Positions 26,828 through 37,456 of a stretch of 64,000 nucleotides of DNA are shown here, piece after piece. The position numbers and the translations under genes were made by a program. The notes below the pieces were generated by a model. The model did not search any database and was not told the DNA's origin. It saw nothing but the letters and a program-made list of their open reading frames with translations. Source of the stretch: Paenibacillus pasadenensis DSM 19293 (GTDB lineage: Bacteria; Bacillota; Bacilli; Paenibacillales; Paenibacillaceae); assembly GCF_000422485.1 (NCBI RefSeq), contig NZ_AULW01000015.1, positions 233,126 through 297,125 on the forward strand. Direction: 5' to 3'. How positions within the stretch are numbered: the stretch's first letter is position 1; every line of letters starts with the position of its first letter.

Positions 26828-28924
26828 TTATCCGAGCTCCTGATCCTCCGGCAGCTCCTCGTTGAAGTCGCAGGAAGGACACTGATACCTGGCTCCGCTC
26901 TTATTGCGCTTGATGACGAGCATGCTGCCGCATTCCGGGCACGGCTTGCCGGCCGGACGGTCCCAGGAAACGTAGTCGCAGCCCGGATACTGGTCGCAGC
27001 CGTAGAAGATGCGGCCCTTCTTGCTGCGGCGCTCGATGATCTGGCCTTCCGCGCATTTCGGGCAGGCCACGCCGATGTTCTTGACGATCGGCTTCGTATT
27101 GCGGCAGTCCGGGAATCCGGAGCAGGCGAGGAATTTGCCGAAGCGGCCCATCTTGTACACCATCGGGCTGCCGCATTTCTCGCATACCTCGTCCGACACC
27201 TCGTCTTGAAGCTCGACTTCCTTCATTTCTTCCTCGGCAACCTCAAGCCGCTTTTCGAACGACTCGTAGAATTGGGCAAGCACCCGGACCCAGTCCTCCT
27301 TGCCCTCCTCGACATGGTCGAGATCGCCTTCCATATGGGCGGTGAATTCCGCATCGAGAATCTCGGGGAAAAACTCCTCCATCAGCTGGATGACCAGCTC
27401 GCCGAGCTCGGTCGGGAAAAACTTCTTCTCCTCGATCGCGACATAGCCGCGTTTCTGGATCGTTTCCAGCGTCGGCGCATACGTGCTCGGACGGCCGATG
27501 CCGAGTTCCTCGAGCGTGCGCACGAGCCGCGCTTCGGTGAAGCGGGGCGGCGGCTGGGTGAAGTGCTGCTTCGGCTCGATCGACTCGGCCTTGAGGCTCT
27601 CCCCCTCGGCCAATGCGGGCAGGAATTTGTCCTCGTCCGCGGCGGTGCCGTCGTCATTGCCTTCGACATAAACCTTCATGAAGCCGGCAAACTTGACCTT
27701 GGAGCCGGACGCGCGGAACACCGCCTCGCCTGCGTTCAGATCGACCGTCATCGTATCGAGCACCGCCGAGCTCATCTGGCTGGCGACGAAGCGCTCCCAG
27801 ACGAGCTTATACAGCCGGTACTGATCGCGGCTCAGGTATTCCTTGACCGCATCCGGCTCCCATTCCATCGACGTCGGGCGAATCGCCTCATGCGCGTCCT
27901 GGGCGTTGGCGTTTTTCTTCAGGTAGACGCGCGGCTGCTCCGGATAGAACTCCGGTCCGTACTTCTCGACGATGTAGCCCTTCGCTTCTTCTTGAGCGAC
28001 CGGCGAGATCCGCGTCGAATCCGTACGCATGTAGGTGATGAGGCCGGCCGTGCCCTGCTTGCCGAGGTCGACGCCCTCATACAGCTGCTGGGCAACGGAC
28101 ATCGTCTTGGAAGCGCGGAAGCTCAGCTTGCGCGCCGCTTCCTGCTGCAGCGAGCTCGTAATGAACGGCGGAGCGGGATTGCGCAGCCGCTCCTTTTCCT
28201 TCACCTCGGCGACCGTGAAGTCGCGGCCCTTGATCGCTGCGAGCACGACGTCGACCTCCGCCTGGCTGCCGAGCTCCGACTTGTCGCCTTGATAGGAATG
28301 GAACTTGGCTTCGAACGCCGACTTGCCCTTATGCAGCCCAGCGGTGATGGACCAGTATTCCACCGGCTCGAACGCCTCGATCTCGTTCTCGCGGTCGCTG
28401 ATCAGCTTGACCGCGACCGACTGGACGCGGCCTGCAGACAGGCCCTTCTTGACCTTCTTCCATAACAGCGGGCTGATCTTGTAGCCGACGAGGCGATCCA
28501 GGATGCGCCGCGCCTGCTGCGCGTTGACAAGATCCATGTCGATCTTGCGCGGCGTCTTGAACGCGTCCTTGACGGCCTGCTTCGTAATTTCGTTGAAGAC
28601 GACGCGGCAATCGTCGGTCTCGTCCAAGTCCAGATAATGCGCCAAATGCCAGGCGATCGCCTCGCCTTCGCGATCCGGGTCAGCCGCGAGATAAACGCGC
28701 TTGACCTTTTTGCTGGCGTCCTTCAATTCCTTGAGGACGGAGCCTTTGCCGCGGATCGTAATGTATTTGGGATTGAAATCGTTCTCGACTTCGACGCCGA
28801 TCTGGCTTTTCGGCAAATCGCGGATATGGCCCATCGAGGCTTTCACGATAAATTTGCTTCCCAGATATTTGCCAATCGTCTTCGCTTTTGCCGGTGATTC
28901 GACAATGACAAGTGAATCGGCCAT
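26828..28924 (-). CDS. topA: DNA topoisomerase I TopA
   Basis: TopA relaxes negative supercoils by type IA strand passage. The TOPRIM domain begins [19 protein letters not shown] and carries [13 protein letters not shown]. The catalytic tyrosine is in [14 protein letters not shown]. Three C-terminal four-cysteine zinc ribbons follow ([30 protein letters not shown]). ATG 28924 is 8 bases after AAAGGAGG and starts [10 protein letters not shown]; the frame is open for 21 bases more but without a ribosome site. The product is 698 aa, normal. It follows dprA by 26 bases. Confidence 0.98.
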   Translation of the reverse strand: MADSLVIVESPAKAKTIGKYLGSKFIVKASMGHIRDLPKSQIGVEVENDFNPKYITIRGKGSVLKELKDASKKVKRVYLAADPDREGEAIAWHLAHYLDLDETDDCRVVFNEITKQAVKDAFKTPRKIDMDLVNAQQARRILDRLVGYKISPLLWKKVKKGLSAGRVQSVAVKLISDRENEIEAFEPVEYWSITAGLHKGKSAFEAKFHSYQGDKSELGSQAEVDVVLAAIKGRDFTVAEVKEKERLRNPAPPFITSSLQQEAARKLSFRASKTMSVAQQLYEGVDLGKQGTAGLITYMRTDSTRISPVAQEEAKGYIVEKYGPEFYPEQPRVYLKKNANAQDAHEAIRPTSMEWEPDAVKEYLSRDQYRLYKLVWERFVASQMSSAVLDTMTVDLNAGEAVFRASGSKVKFAGFMKVYVEGNDDGTAADEDKFLPALAEGESLKAESIEPKQHFTQPPPRFTEARLVRTLEELGIGRPSTYAPTLETIQKRGYVAIEEKKFFPTELGELVIQLMEEFFPEILDAEFTAHMEGDLDHVEEGKEDWVRVLAQFYESFEKRLEVAEEEMKEVELQDEVSDEVCEKCGSPMVYKMGRFGKFLACSGFPDCRNTKPIVKNIGVACPKCAEGQIIERRSKKGRIFYGCDQYPGCDYVSWDRPAGKPCPECGSMLVIKRNKSGARYQCPSCDFNEELPEDQELG

Positions 28925-28950
28925 GTTGGCGTCCTCCTTTCGCAAGCTGC

Positions 28951-30078
28951 TTACAATGCCATATATATGGAACCGTTATGCAGTTCAATCTTACGTTTTA
29001 AACATAAATTTATCAGAACTGTTTGCAAAAGTCCAAAAGCGAGCCCCGAAGCCTCAAACAGCTCGTCCGCCGAGCGCGGCTCGTTCTGCAGCAGCCCGTA
29101 CACAAGCCGCTCATTCTCGTCGAGCCGAGGCTCCTCCAAAAGAGAAGGCGCGCTCGGCTGCGACGGCCGCAAAAAGTGAAAATCGCGGATGATCGTCTCC
29201 GAGCCGTCCGCCAGCTTCGCCCTGCCGTCTCGGATCAAAGCGTTGCAGCCGACGCTCTTGGGCGAATGGATCGGCCCCGGCACCGCATACACCTCGCGGT
29301 TCATGTCCAGCGCCTGGTCGGCCGTAATGAGCGAGCCGCTCGCCGCGGCAGCCTCGATCACGATCGTACCGTGAGACAAGCCGGCGATGATCCGGTTGCG
29401 CTGCGGGAACATGCCCGGCTTGACGGGAGTGCCGATCGGAAACTCGGACAGCACGAGCCCCTCTCGGCACAGCCGTCGGTACAACGCCCGGTTGTCGGGC
29501 GGGTAAGCGGTGTCGACCGGAGTGCCGAGCACGGCGATCGTCGCCCCTCCCGCTTCGAGCGCGGCTTCATGAGACAAGCCGTCGATCCCGCGGGCCATGC
29601 CGCTGACGATGCCGAAGCCCGCTGCTGCCAGCTCCTTGCTCAGCCTGGATGCCGCCTGCTTGCCATAGGCGGTCGGCCCTCGCGTCCCTACGATCGCCAG
29701 GCATGGCCGCTCCAGCAGCTCCAGACGCCCGACCGCGTACAGCAGCCAGGGCGGCTGCGGAATCCGCCGGAGCAGCTCGGGATACCCGTCATCGAAGATC
29801 GCCAGCCTGCGCCCGGCCAGCGCCAGAAATGCCCCTTCCCAAGCGGGTTCCTGACGCTCCCTCCAGCGCCGCGCCGCTTCCACGGCCGGCGCCTGCCGGA
29901 TGCCCAGCCTTTCCAGCCGGGCGGCGTCCAGCTCCGGATCCCGCCACAGCTCCGCCTTCATCGCGCGATACAGCGATTGCCATCCGATTCCCGGCGTTTC
30001 ATGCATGGCGATTATAAATTCGCGCACGCGTGCACGCTCCGGCGCAGTCCATTGCTGTTCCAACCATTCATCCATCAT
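28951..30078 (-). CDS. dprA: DNA-processing/recombination mediator protein DprA (Smf)
   Basis: DprA loads RecA on incoming single-stranded DNA during transformation. It has an N-terminal helix-hairpin-helix-like domain (about 1-100), the Rossmann-like core with [39 protein letters not shown] and [20 protein letters not shown], and a C-terminal winged helix ([20 protein letters not shown]). Length 375 aa is normal when the extra domain is present. ATG 30078 and 30075 are equally possible, with AAAAGGA upstream. With comM 2.6 kb away it hints at natural transformation, though dprA is also common in non-competent species. Confidence 0.96.
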   Translation of the reverse strand: MMDEWLEQQWTAPERARVREFIIAMHETPGIGWQSLYRAMKAELWRDPELDAARLERLGIRQAPAVEAARRWRERQEPAWEGAFLALAGRRLAIFDDGYPELLRRIPQPPWLLYAVGRLELLERPCLAIVGTRGPTAYGKQAASRLSKELAAAGFGIVSGMARGIDGLSHEAALEAGGATIAVLGTPVDTAYPPDNRALYRRLCREGLVLSEFPIGTPVKPGMFPQRNRIIAGLSHGTIVIEAAAASGSLITADQALDMNREVYAVPGPIHSPKSVGCNALIRDGRAKLADGSETIIRDFHFLRPSQPSAPSLLEEPRLDENERLVYGLLQNEPRSADELFEASGLAFGLLQTVLINLCLKRKIELHNGSIYMAL

Positions 30079-30084
30079 CGGCTA

Positions 30085-30113
30085 CCGTCCTTTTCTTCTA
30101 TTATAAAGGACGG
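30085..30113 (-). promoter_or_regulatory. dprA promoter region inside an inverted repeat
   Basis: On the minus strand a TATAAT (-10 type, 30100-30105) lies between the arms of a perfect inverted repeat, CCGTCCTT and AAGGACGG, 13 bases apart. The proximal arm also contains the dprA ribosome site (AAAAGGA, 9 bases before the ATG). No good -35 element is visible. It could be an operator or a translational hairpin, depending on the true transcription start. Confidence 0.4.
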
Positions 30114-30204
30114 CACCTGCGCCAATCCCTATTGTGGGGCACAAGAATCCAGATTGCAAGCGCGCAGGCGCCGCCAATGCCGCAGGAGCTTGACGAGCGG
30201 CAAT

Positions 30205-30250
30205 AAAAAAAGGCAGCCTTCTTCCCCGAAACGGGAGAAGAAGGCTGCCT
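30205..30250 (-). terminator. Rho-independent terminator of sucCD
   Basis: A long stem (AGGCAGCCTTCTT with AAGAAGGCTGCCT, extended by CCCG/CGGG with a small bulge) is followed on the minus strand by TTTTTTATTG. It lies 25 bases after the sucD stop, a textbook intrinsic terminator. Confidence 0.93.
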
Positions 30251-30275
30251 GCCTTCCAAGATCAAGCGATTGAAA

Positions 30276-31205
<930 letters not shown>

Positions 31206-31254
31206 CGCACATTCACATCCCCTAACAGAATTCGTCTCTGCAGCCCCAAGGGCG

Positions 31255-32415
<1,161 letters not shown>

Positions 32416-32481
32416 TCACGACATCCTCCAATCCTCTGACTCGGGTGGAAACAGCTAGATCAAATCAAACAAACATCTGTC

Positions 32482-32490
32482 ATTATATCA
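32482..32490 (-). promoter_or_regulatory. Extended -10 promoter of sucCD
   Basis: The minus strand reads TGATATAAT, a perfect TATAAT preceded by TG. The start of transcription would be about 60 bases upstream of the sucC ATG. The -35 region is poor (TTGCGC at 21 bases), as often seen with extended -10 promoters. Confidence 0.65.
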
Positions 32491-32579
32491 CAACCCGCGA
32501 CTCGCTTCGCGCAAAATCACGCTCCGACCGTAAAAATTTTTTTGCGTTTCGGTAAAAGTGGAACGGAATGGAAGCGCGG

Positions 32580-32608
32580 TTGACACCGCGGCTGGGCTGG
32601 TCTAATCT
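32580..32608 (+). promoter_or_regulatory. Sigma-A promoter of comM
   Basis: TTGACA, then 17 bases, then TAATCT. The -35 is perfect and the -10 keeps the three most conserved positions (T1, A2, T6). Transcription would begin near 32615, giving a leader of about 65 bases that contains the hairpin described next. Confidence 0.6.
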
Positions 32609-32640
32609 TAACGTATCCATATACTTTTCAGGGAAGTAAG

Positions 32641-32678
32641 GAAGCACCTTCGCCCGTTATTCGGGGAGGGTGCTTTTT
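32641..32678 (+). promoter_or_regulatory. Terminator-like leader hairpin covering the comM ribosome site
   Basis: The 5' arm (32642-32656) and the 3' arm (32662-32675) pair over 13-14 positions with one bulge, followed by TTTTT. The 3' arm contains GGGGAGGG, the only ribosome site for comM, and the ATG is 12 bases beyond it. The same structure could therefore stop transcription or hide the ribosome site. This is seen in the sequence; its regulatory use is inferred. Confidence 0.6.
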
Positions 32679-32681
32679 GTC

Positions 32682-34238
32682 ATGTCCTACAGTTCGTTCT
32701 CCAGCGCCAGCGTGCAGGGCGTCGACGGACGGCTCGTCGCCGTCGAGGTCGATCTCGCCAGCGGCTTGCCGCAAATCGCCGTCGTCGGCCTGCCCGATCC
32801 GGCCGTGCGCGAGTCGGTCGAGCGCGTCCGCGCCGCCCTGCGCAACTGCGGCTTTCAATTTCCGATGCAGCGCATCACCGTCAATCTCGCGCCTGCCGAC
32901 ATGCGCAAGGAAGGCACCGCCTACGATCTGGCGATCGCGGCCGCGATCCTGTCGGCAAGCGGCCAGCTGGAGGGGCGGATGTTCGAGCATACCCTCGTCA
33001 TCGGCGAGCTCGCGCTCAGCGGCGAGCTGCGCTCCGTGCCCGGCGTGCTGCCGATGGCGGCGGAGGCGCGGCGGCTCGGCCTGCGGCGCGTGCTCGTCCC
33101 CGCCGCCAACGCAGCCGAGGCGGCGCTGGTCGGCGATCTCGACGTCTATTCGGCACGCAGCCTGACCGAGCTTGCCGCCGCCTGCCGCAGCGGAGAGGAG
33201 TGGCGCTCGCTGCTGTGGGAGGCAGGCGCGGATGCGGCGGCGCCTTCCTGCGCGGCGGGCGGCCCGAGCGCCGGGCTCGATTACGCGGATGTGATCGGCC
33301 AGCACGGCGCCAAGCGCGCGCTGGCGATCGCGGCCGCCGGCAGGCATAATTTGCTGCTGTCGGGACCGCCCGGCACGGGCAAGACGATGCTCATCCGCCG
33401 GCTGCCCGGCATCCTGCCGGCGATGAGCCGCGAGGAAGCGCTCGAGGTGACGAAAATATGCAGCGTCGCCGGCAAGCTGCCTCGGCAAGGGTCGCTGATC
33501 GAGGAGCGTCCGTTCCGCGCGCCGCATCATACGATTTCGGCCGCCGGCCTGATCGGCGGCGGCTCGATTCCGCGTCCCGGCGAGGCGACGCTCGCGCATC
33601 GCGGCGTGCTTTTTCTCGACGAGCTGCCGGAATTCCCGCGCAGCGCGCTGGAGGCGCTGCGCCAGCCGCTCGAGGATCGCGAGGTGACGCTGGCCAGAGC
33701 CAGAGCCGTCTTTCGCTTTCCGGCCTCTTTCCAGCTCGCGGCCTCGATGAATCCATGTCCATGCGGCTACCTCGGCGCTACGGCCGCTGCTCCCGGCCAG
33801 CCGGAGTGCAGCTGCTCGGAGACGGCGATCGACCGATACCGCTCCCGCATCTCCGGTCCTTTGCTCGATCGTCTTGACCTGCTCGTCGAAGTGCAGCGGC
33901 CGCCGGCTTTGGACAGCAGCCAGACCGGCATGGACAGCGCGCAGATGAGAGAGCTCGTCGCACGCGCGGTCGCGGCGCAGGAAGCCCGCTCGTCCTCCGC
34001 CGGCACCGCCTGGAACGGCGAGCTGGCCGGATCGGCCTTGCGCCGGGCCGCATCGCTTCGGCCCGAGGCCGCCCGCCTGCTGCAGCAGGCGTTCGACCAG
34101 CTCGGCATCAGCGTCCGCGCTCACGACCGGATCCTCAAGCTGGCGCGGACGATCGCCGACATGGAAGGCTTCGAGCGGATCGAGGCCGCTCATGTCGCCG
34201 AGGCGATCCAATACCGCCGCCTGCCCGGCTGGAGCTGA
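32682..34238 (+). CDS. comM: ComM/YifB-type Mg-chelatase-like AAA+ ATPase
   Basis: ComM is a hexameric AAA+ helicase that aids branch migration of transforming DNA; in non-competent species the gene is called yifB. The N-terminal Lon-like S5 fold has FQFPMQRITVNLAPADMRKE and GTAYDLAIAAAIL. The ATPase domain has Walker A GPPGTGKT, ALDE-type Walker B in RGVLFLDELPEF, and the zinc-binding stretch SMNPCPCGYLG. A C-terminal helical domain ends the protein. Length 518 aa is normal. The start ATG 32682 (MSYSSFSS) is preferred to GTG 32670. It converges with yraN. Confidence 0.93.
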   Translation: MSYSSFSSASVQGVDGRLVAVEVDLASGLPQIAVVGLPDPAVRESVERVRAALRNCGFQFPMQRITVNLAPADMRKEGTAYDLAIAAAILSASGQLEGRMFEHTLVIGELALSGELRSVPGVLPMAAEARRLGLRRVLVPAANAAEAALVGDLDVYSARSLTELAAACRSGEEWRSLLWEAGADAAAPSCAAGGPSAGLDYADVIGQHGAKRALAIAAAGRHNLLLSGPPGTGKTMLIRRLPGILPAMSREEALEVTKICSVAGKLPRQGSLIEERPFRAPHHTISAAGLIGGGSIPRPGEATLAHRGVLFLDELPEFPRSALEALRQPLEDREVTLARARAVFRFPASFQLAASMNPCPCGYLGATAAAPGQPECSCSETAIDRYRSRISGPLLDRLDLLVEVQRPPALDSSQTGMDSAQMRELVARAVAAQEARSSSAGTAWNGELAGSALRRAASLRPEAARLLQQAFDQLGISVRAHDRILKLARTIADMEGFERIEAAHVAEAIQYRRLPGWS

Positions 34239-34256
34239 AGCGGGCCGGATTTTCGA

Positions 34257-34305
34257 AAAAACGCCTTTTGGAGAAGCGGCGACCGCTTCTTCAAAAGGCG
34301 TTTTT
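34257..34305. terminator. Bidirectional terminator between comM and yraN
   Basis: A 23-bp stem (one G-U pair) with a 3-base loop has a run of A at the left and of T at the right, so it works for both convergent genes. It contains the stop codon and last three codons of yraN. Confidence 0.93.
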
Positions 34306-34743
34306 GACATGCAGCACCTCCAGCGCCCGAAGGCCGGACGCATCCAGCGTCACGGCCGCCGCATCGAAGCGGATCGGCCTGCCGTCCCATCCCTTCTGCT
34401 GCAGGTAGACGCCGGCGACTTGACGCACCTTGAGCTGCTTGCGTCCATGCAGCGCTTCGGCGGCGGAACCGAACCGGCTTCCGGTCCTGGCGGAGCGGAC
34501 CTCGATAAATACGAGCGTGCCGCCGTCCTCCGCGATCAAGTCGAGCTCGCCCAGCCGGCAGCGCCAGTTCCGCTCCAACAGCCGCAAGCCGCCTCGTTCC
34601 AGCCAAGCGGCGGCCGCGTCCTCGCCGATCCGTCCGGACTCTTTGCGGCGGTCGCTTCGGGGCGACCGCACCGGCTGGCCCGCGCCGGAGCCGGCTGCAT
34701 GCGCTGCGCCTCGGCTTTCCTTGCCGATCGGCCGCTTTTTCAC
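34291..34743 (-). CDS. UPF0102 (YraN) nuclease-like protein
   Basis: YraN-family proteins have a PD-(D/E)xK nuclease-like fold; their role is not settled. The core runs from about residue 35: GRIGEDAAAAWLERGG, WRCRLGELDLIAEDGGTLVF and IEVRSARTGSRFG, containing the expected acidic and ExR-type residues. A basic 30-residue N-terminal extension precedes it. Start GTG 34743 overlaps the ylqH stop as GTGA. Its final codons lie in the terminator stem shared with comM. Length is 150 aa against about 120 for the family. Confidence 0.88.
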   Translation of the reverse strand: MKKRPIGKESRGAAHAAGSGAGQPVRSPRSDRRKESGRIGEDAAAAWLERGGLRLLERNWRCRLGELDLIAEDGGTLVFIEVRSARTGSRFGSAAEALHGRKQLKVRQVAGVYLQQKGWDGRPIRFDAAAVTLDASGLRALEVLHVKNAF

Positions 34744-35144
34744 CCGCGCCCGCCTCCTTCTTGCCCGCCAGGAGCGTCCAGCGCTCCCGAAAGAGCGCCG
34801 GCCTTGCGGTCCGTCTGATAGATGAAGCTCAGCAGCTCCGCGACGAGCTCGTACAGCTCGGCCGGAATCTGCTGGTTCAAATCAAGCTTTGAAAGCACCT
34901 CGACCAGCGAGCGGTCCTCCTGGACAGGCACTCCGTTCTCTCGTGCCCGCTGGACGATCTCGTCGGCGAGCTGCCCCTTTCCCTTGGCGACGACCGAAGG
35001 CGCTCCTTCTGCCGGGTCGTAGCGGAGCGCGACTGCCGCGCGCGGCGCTTCTTCGGCGCTGCGTCGCCCCTTGCCTTCGCCTTCCTGCCGCATGCGCCCC
35101 GTCTCGGACGCTGCTTCTGTCCCCGGCTGTGCATTCCCGCTCAT
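34740..35144 (-). CDS. ylqH: FlhB C-terminal-domain-like protein (YlqH)
   Basis: The 134 aa protein matches the part of FlhB that follows the NPTH cleavage site: AALRYDPAEGAPSVVAKGKG-type start, then ADEIVQRARENGVPVQEDRS and IPAELYELVAELLSFIYQ. It lacks membrane segments and the NPTH motif. A charged, low-complexity N-terminus of about 35 residues precedes the domain. Free FlhB-C paralogues can replace the cleaved fragment of FlhB in some bacteria; whether this one does is not known. It overlaps ylqG by ATGA and yraN by GTGA. Confidence 0.9.
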   Translation of the reverse strand: MSGNAQPGTEAASETGRMRQEGEGKGRRSAEEAPRAAVALRYDPAEGAPSVVAKGKGQLADEIVQRARENGVPVQEDRSLVEVLSKLDLNQQIPAELYELVAELLSFIYQTDRKAGALSGALDAPGGQEGGGRG

Positions 35145-37276
35145 ACTTTGATATCCACTCCCCGATAGCGCTCCTGCCCGAATTCCGGCTTGGCCGCTGC
35201 GGCTCCCGAGTCTGCTCCCCCGCCCTCGGACGACGGACGGCTATCCGCCGCCCGCAGCCCGAGCAGCCGGTAGCCCGCTTGACGAACCTGGTCGGCCAGG
35301 CTTTGACGTCCCGCTTCCAGCAGCGCCGGCACGGCGGGATGATCGGCGAATACCGTCAACGAGACGACCTTGTCGACAATCGCCGCGTCAATGAGCGTCG
35401 TGCCGAGCTTGTCGAGCTCGAGGTCGAACAACAGGCGGCAGTTCGACGCGTCCACTTCGCCCCGCGCTCCGCGACGCGTCTGCACATGGACGGAGGCGGT
35501 CGTCGTGCCGTCCGGCGTGCGCACCGGCAGCTGCAGCGTCAGCTGGGAAAAGAACGCGCCGCTGCGCTCCGGCGTCAGCAGCAGCTGCTGGCCGGTGATC
35601 TGCTGCAGCAGCTGGGTCGCCGCGTCGCGCGCGCTCGGCGGCACGTCCGTCGCCGCAAGCAGCTGCAGCAGCGCCGGCTTGAGCGCCGCCGCATCCGCCT
35701 GATCCGGCGCCGCGAACGCCGGCAGCGGCAAGCCGGACCGTATCGTCGCGGACGCAGGCGCCTCCGGTCGGAGGCCGCGCGAGGCGGCGCCATCCATTTC
35801 CTCCGAGCGAGGCGGCGCCGCCTGGGCCGCCGCTGCCGCTTCCGGACCGCTCCGAGCGGCAGCGGCAGGCGCGTTCATGGCCGCCGAGGCGTCGCCGCGT
35901 CCAGCCGCAGCGGTTCGCCCCGCTTCCCCCGATCCCGCCGCCGCTCCCGGCTCGGCCGACGACATGCCGCCCGGGCGAGCGCCTCCGGCCGCCGCATCAT
36001 GGGGGCCGGCCTCCTGCTGCGGCGCTGCGACGACGGCTGCGGAAGGAACCGTGGAGGCGGCACGGGCCAATTGATGCTCGTGGCCGGCTCCCAGCCATTG
36101 CAGCCATGCTTTGACCGCCCCTTGCGGCGGCAGCTTCGCTCCCTCGCCCTCCGCTCCGGCCGCGGAGGCGGCCGCTGCGGCTTCTGCCGCTGCTCGCGCG
36201 GCCGGAGGCTCGCCCCCCTGCGGCGCAGGCACGGCCGCGGCCGCAGCTTGCGCCGCAGCGGCGCTGAGCGCCGCGCCGCCCTTCGCTGCGCCGGCTGCAT
36301 GCCTGCCGTCGGCGCCGGCCAGGACGCCTTTGCCGGAGGCGCCGCCGCCATCCGCCGGAACGCCGCGCCCCGGCAGCGATTCCGCCGCCGCGTCCGCTGC
36401 CGGCTCCAGCCATGGCCCGCCCTGCAGCAGCGAAAGCAGCCTCGCCGCAGCATCGGCCGCCTTCAGCGGCGCAGGACCGGCCTTCGCCGCCTCTGCCGCC
36501 CCGTCCAGCGGAGCCGCTTCGCCGGCCCCCGCTCCGAGCGAGGCGGTCGGCCCAGCCGGCCGCTGCTTCGCGTCTTGTCCGACCGCCGCGGCCGGAGCGG
36601 CCGGAGCCGCCGCTTCGCCGACCCCCGCAGCCCGCTTCGCCAAAGAGCCGTCTCCTTCGGCGGCATCGCTGGGCCGAGCCGAGCCCATCGCCGCCAGCTC
36701 CTGCTCGAGCCGCGCCAGCAGCTCATGCACCGGCGGACCGGACAGCGCTTGCCGCAGCCCGAGCAGCGTCTCGCTCGTCAGCGGCATGCCTCGCTGCATG
36801 GCGCTCGCCGCCGCTCGCAGCCACTCCCCGGCATCGACGCCGGCCGGCTTCAGCGCCGCAGCCGTCCGCAATCCCTCTGCCGTCTCTGCGGAGAGCGGCA
36901 GGCCGGCCGCGCGGATCGCCTTGACGAGCTCGGCCGCGCCTTTGTCGCCTGCGCCGAATCCGAGCTGGCCCGCGAGCTCCTTCCATTTTGGCGCTTCCGC
37001 CTCCGCCGCCGGCTTCGCCCCTCTCGCCGCCAGCTGCAGCACGATCACGCCCTCGTCCGTCTCGCCCTTCACTTGAAGCACGGCCGTCTGTCCCGTCTCG
37101 AGCGGCGTCTCCAGCTTGGCGAGCAGCTGGCTGTCGCCGATCTGCAGCAGCGCTCCGTCCTTCCCATGCGCTTCCAGCACCGTCGCCCGCACGGTCTGTC
37201 CCGGCCGCAGCTCCAGCGCCCGGCTTGCGGCAGGCTGGAGGTCGCCGATCGCTTTCAGAAACGATCCGATATTCAT
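35141..37276 (-). CDS. ylqG: Large FliK-like low-complexity protein (YlqG)
   Basis: The 711 aa product is like B. subtilis YlqG by position. Residues 1-75 are ordered (IGSFLKAIGDLQPAASRALE, VRATVLEAHGKDGALLQIGD). Residues about 150-530 are an Ala/Gly/Pro-rich low-complexity region. The last ~150 residues resemble the FliK C-terminal domain (SQLTLQLPVRTPDGTTTASV, ASNCRLLFDLELDKLGTTLI). A role as a hook-length-control-like protein is inferred. ATG 37276 has GGAGG 6 bases upstream; frames further upstream lack one. Coupled by ATGA to ylqH. Confidence 0.85.
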   Translation of the reverse strand: MNIGSFLKAIGDLQPAASRALELRPGQTVRATVLEAHGKDGALLQIGDSQLLAKLETPLETGQTAVLQVKGETDEGVIVLQLAARGAKPAAEAEAPKWKELAGQLGFGAGDKGAAELVKAIRAAGLPLSAETAEGLRTAAALKPAGVDAGEWLRAAASAMQRGMPLTSETLLGLRQALSGPPVHELLARLEQELAAMGSARPSDAAEGDGSLAKRAAGVGEAAAPAAPAAAVGQDAKQRPAGPTASLGAGAGEAAPLDGAAEAAKAGPAPLKAADAAARLLSLLQGGPWLEPAADAAAESLPGRGVPADGGGASGKGVLAGADGRHAAGAAKGGAALSAAAAQAAAAAVPAPQGGEPPAARAAAEAAAAASAAGAEGEGAKLPPQGAVKAWLQWLGAGHEHQLARAASTVPSAAVVAAPQQEAGPHDAAAGGARPGGMSSAEPGAAAGSGEAGRTAAAGRGDASAAMNAPAAAARSGPEAAAAAQAAPPRSEEMDGAASRGLRPEAPASATIRSGLPLPAFAAPDQADAAALKPALLQLLAATDVPPSARDAATQLLQQITGQQLLLTPERSGAFFSQLTLQLPVRTPDGTTTASVHVQTRRGARGEVDASNCRLLFDLELDKLGTTLIDAAIVDKVVSLTVFADHPAVPALLEAGRQSLADQVRQAGYRLLGLRAADSRPSSEGGGADSGAAAAKPEFGQERYRGVDIKV

Positions 37277-37407
37277 CCGCTGCCTCCTCGCTGCTCTAAG
37301 CTTCACTGCCGCCTCGTCCGCTTGCCTGCGCCGATGAGGCGGCTAACTCTATCCCGTTATATCGACCGCGCCGCTCCCGTTTGTGAGCCGCTGCCCTTTT
37401 GCCGTCC

Positions 37408-37446
37408 AAAAAAAGTCCCGCCTGCATGGGATGCGGGCGGGACTTC
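37408..37446 (-). terminator. Terminator downstream of rnhB
   Basis: A 14-bp stem (AGTCCCGCCTGCAT with ATGCGGGCGGGACT, one G-U) has a GGG loop and a seven-T run on the minus strand. It separates rnhB from ylqG, so ylqG probably has its own promoter within 37277-37407, where I see no clear -35/-10 pair. Confidence 0.92.
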
Positions 37447-37456
37447 GAAGCTTTTT

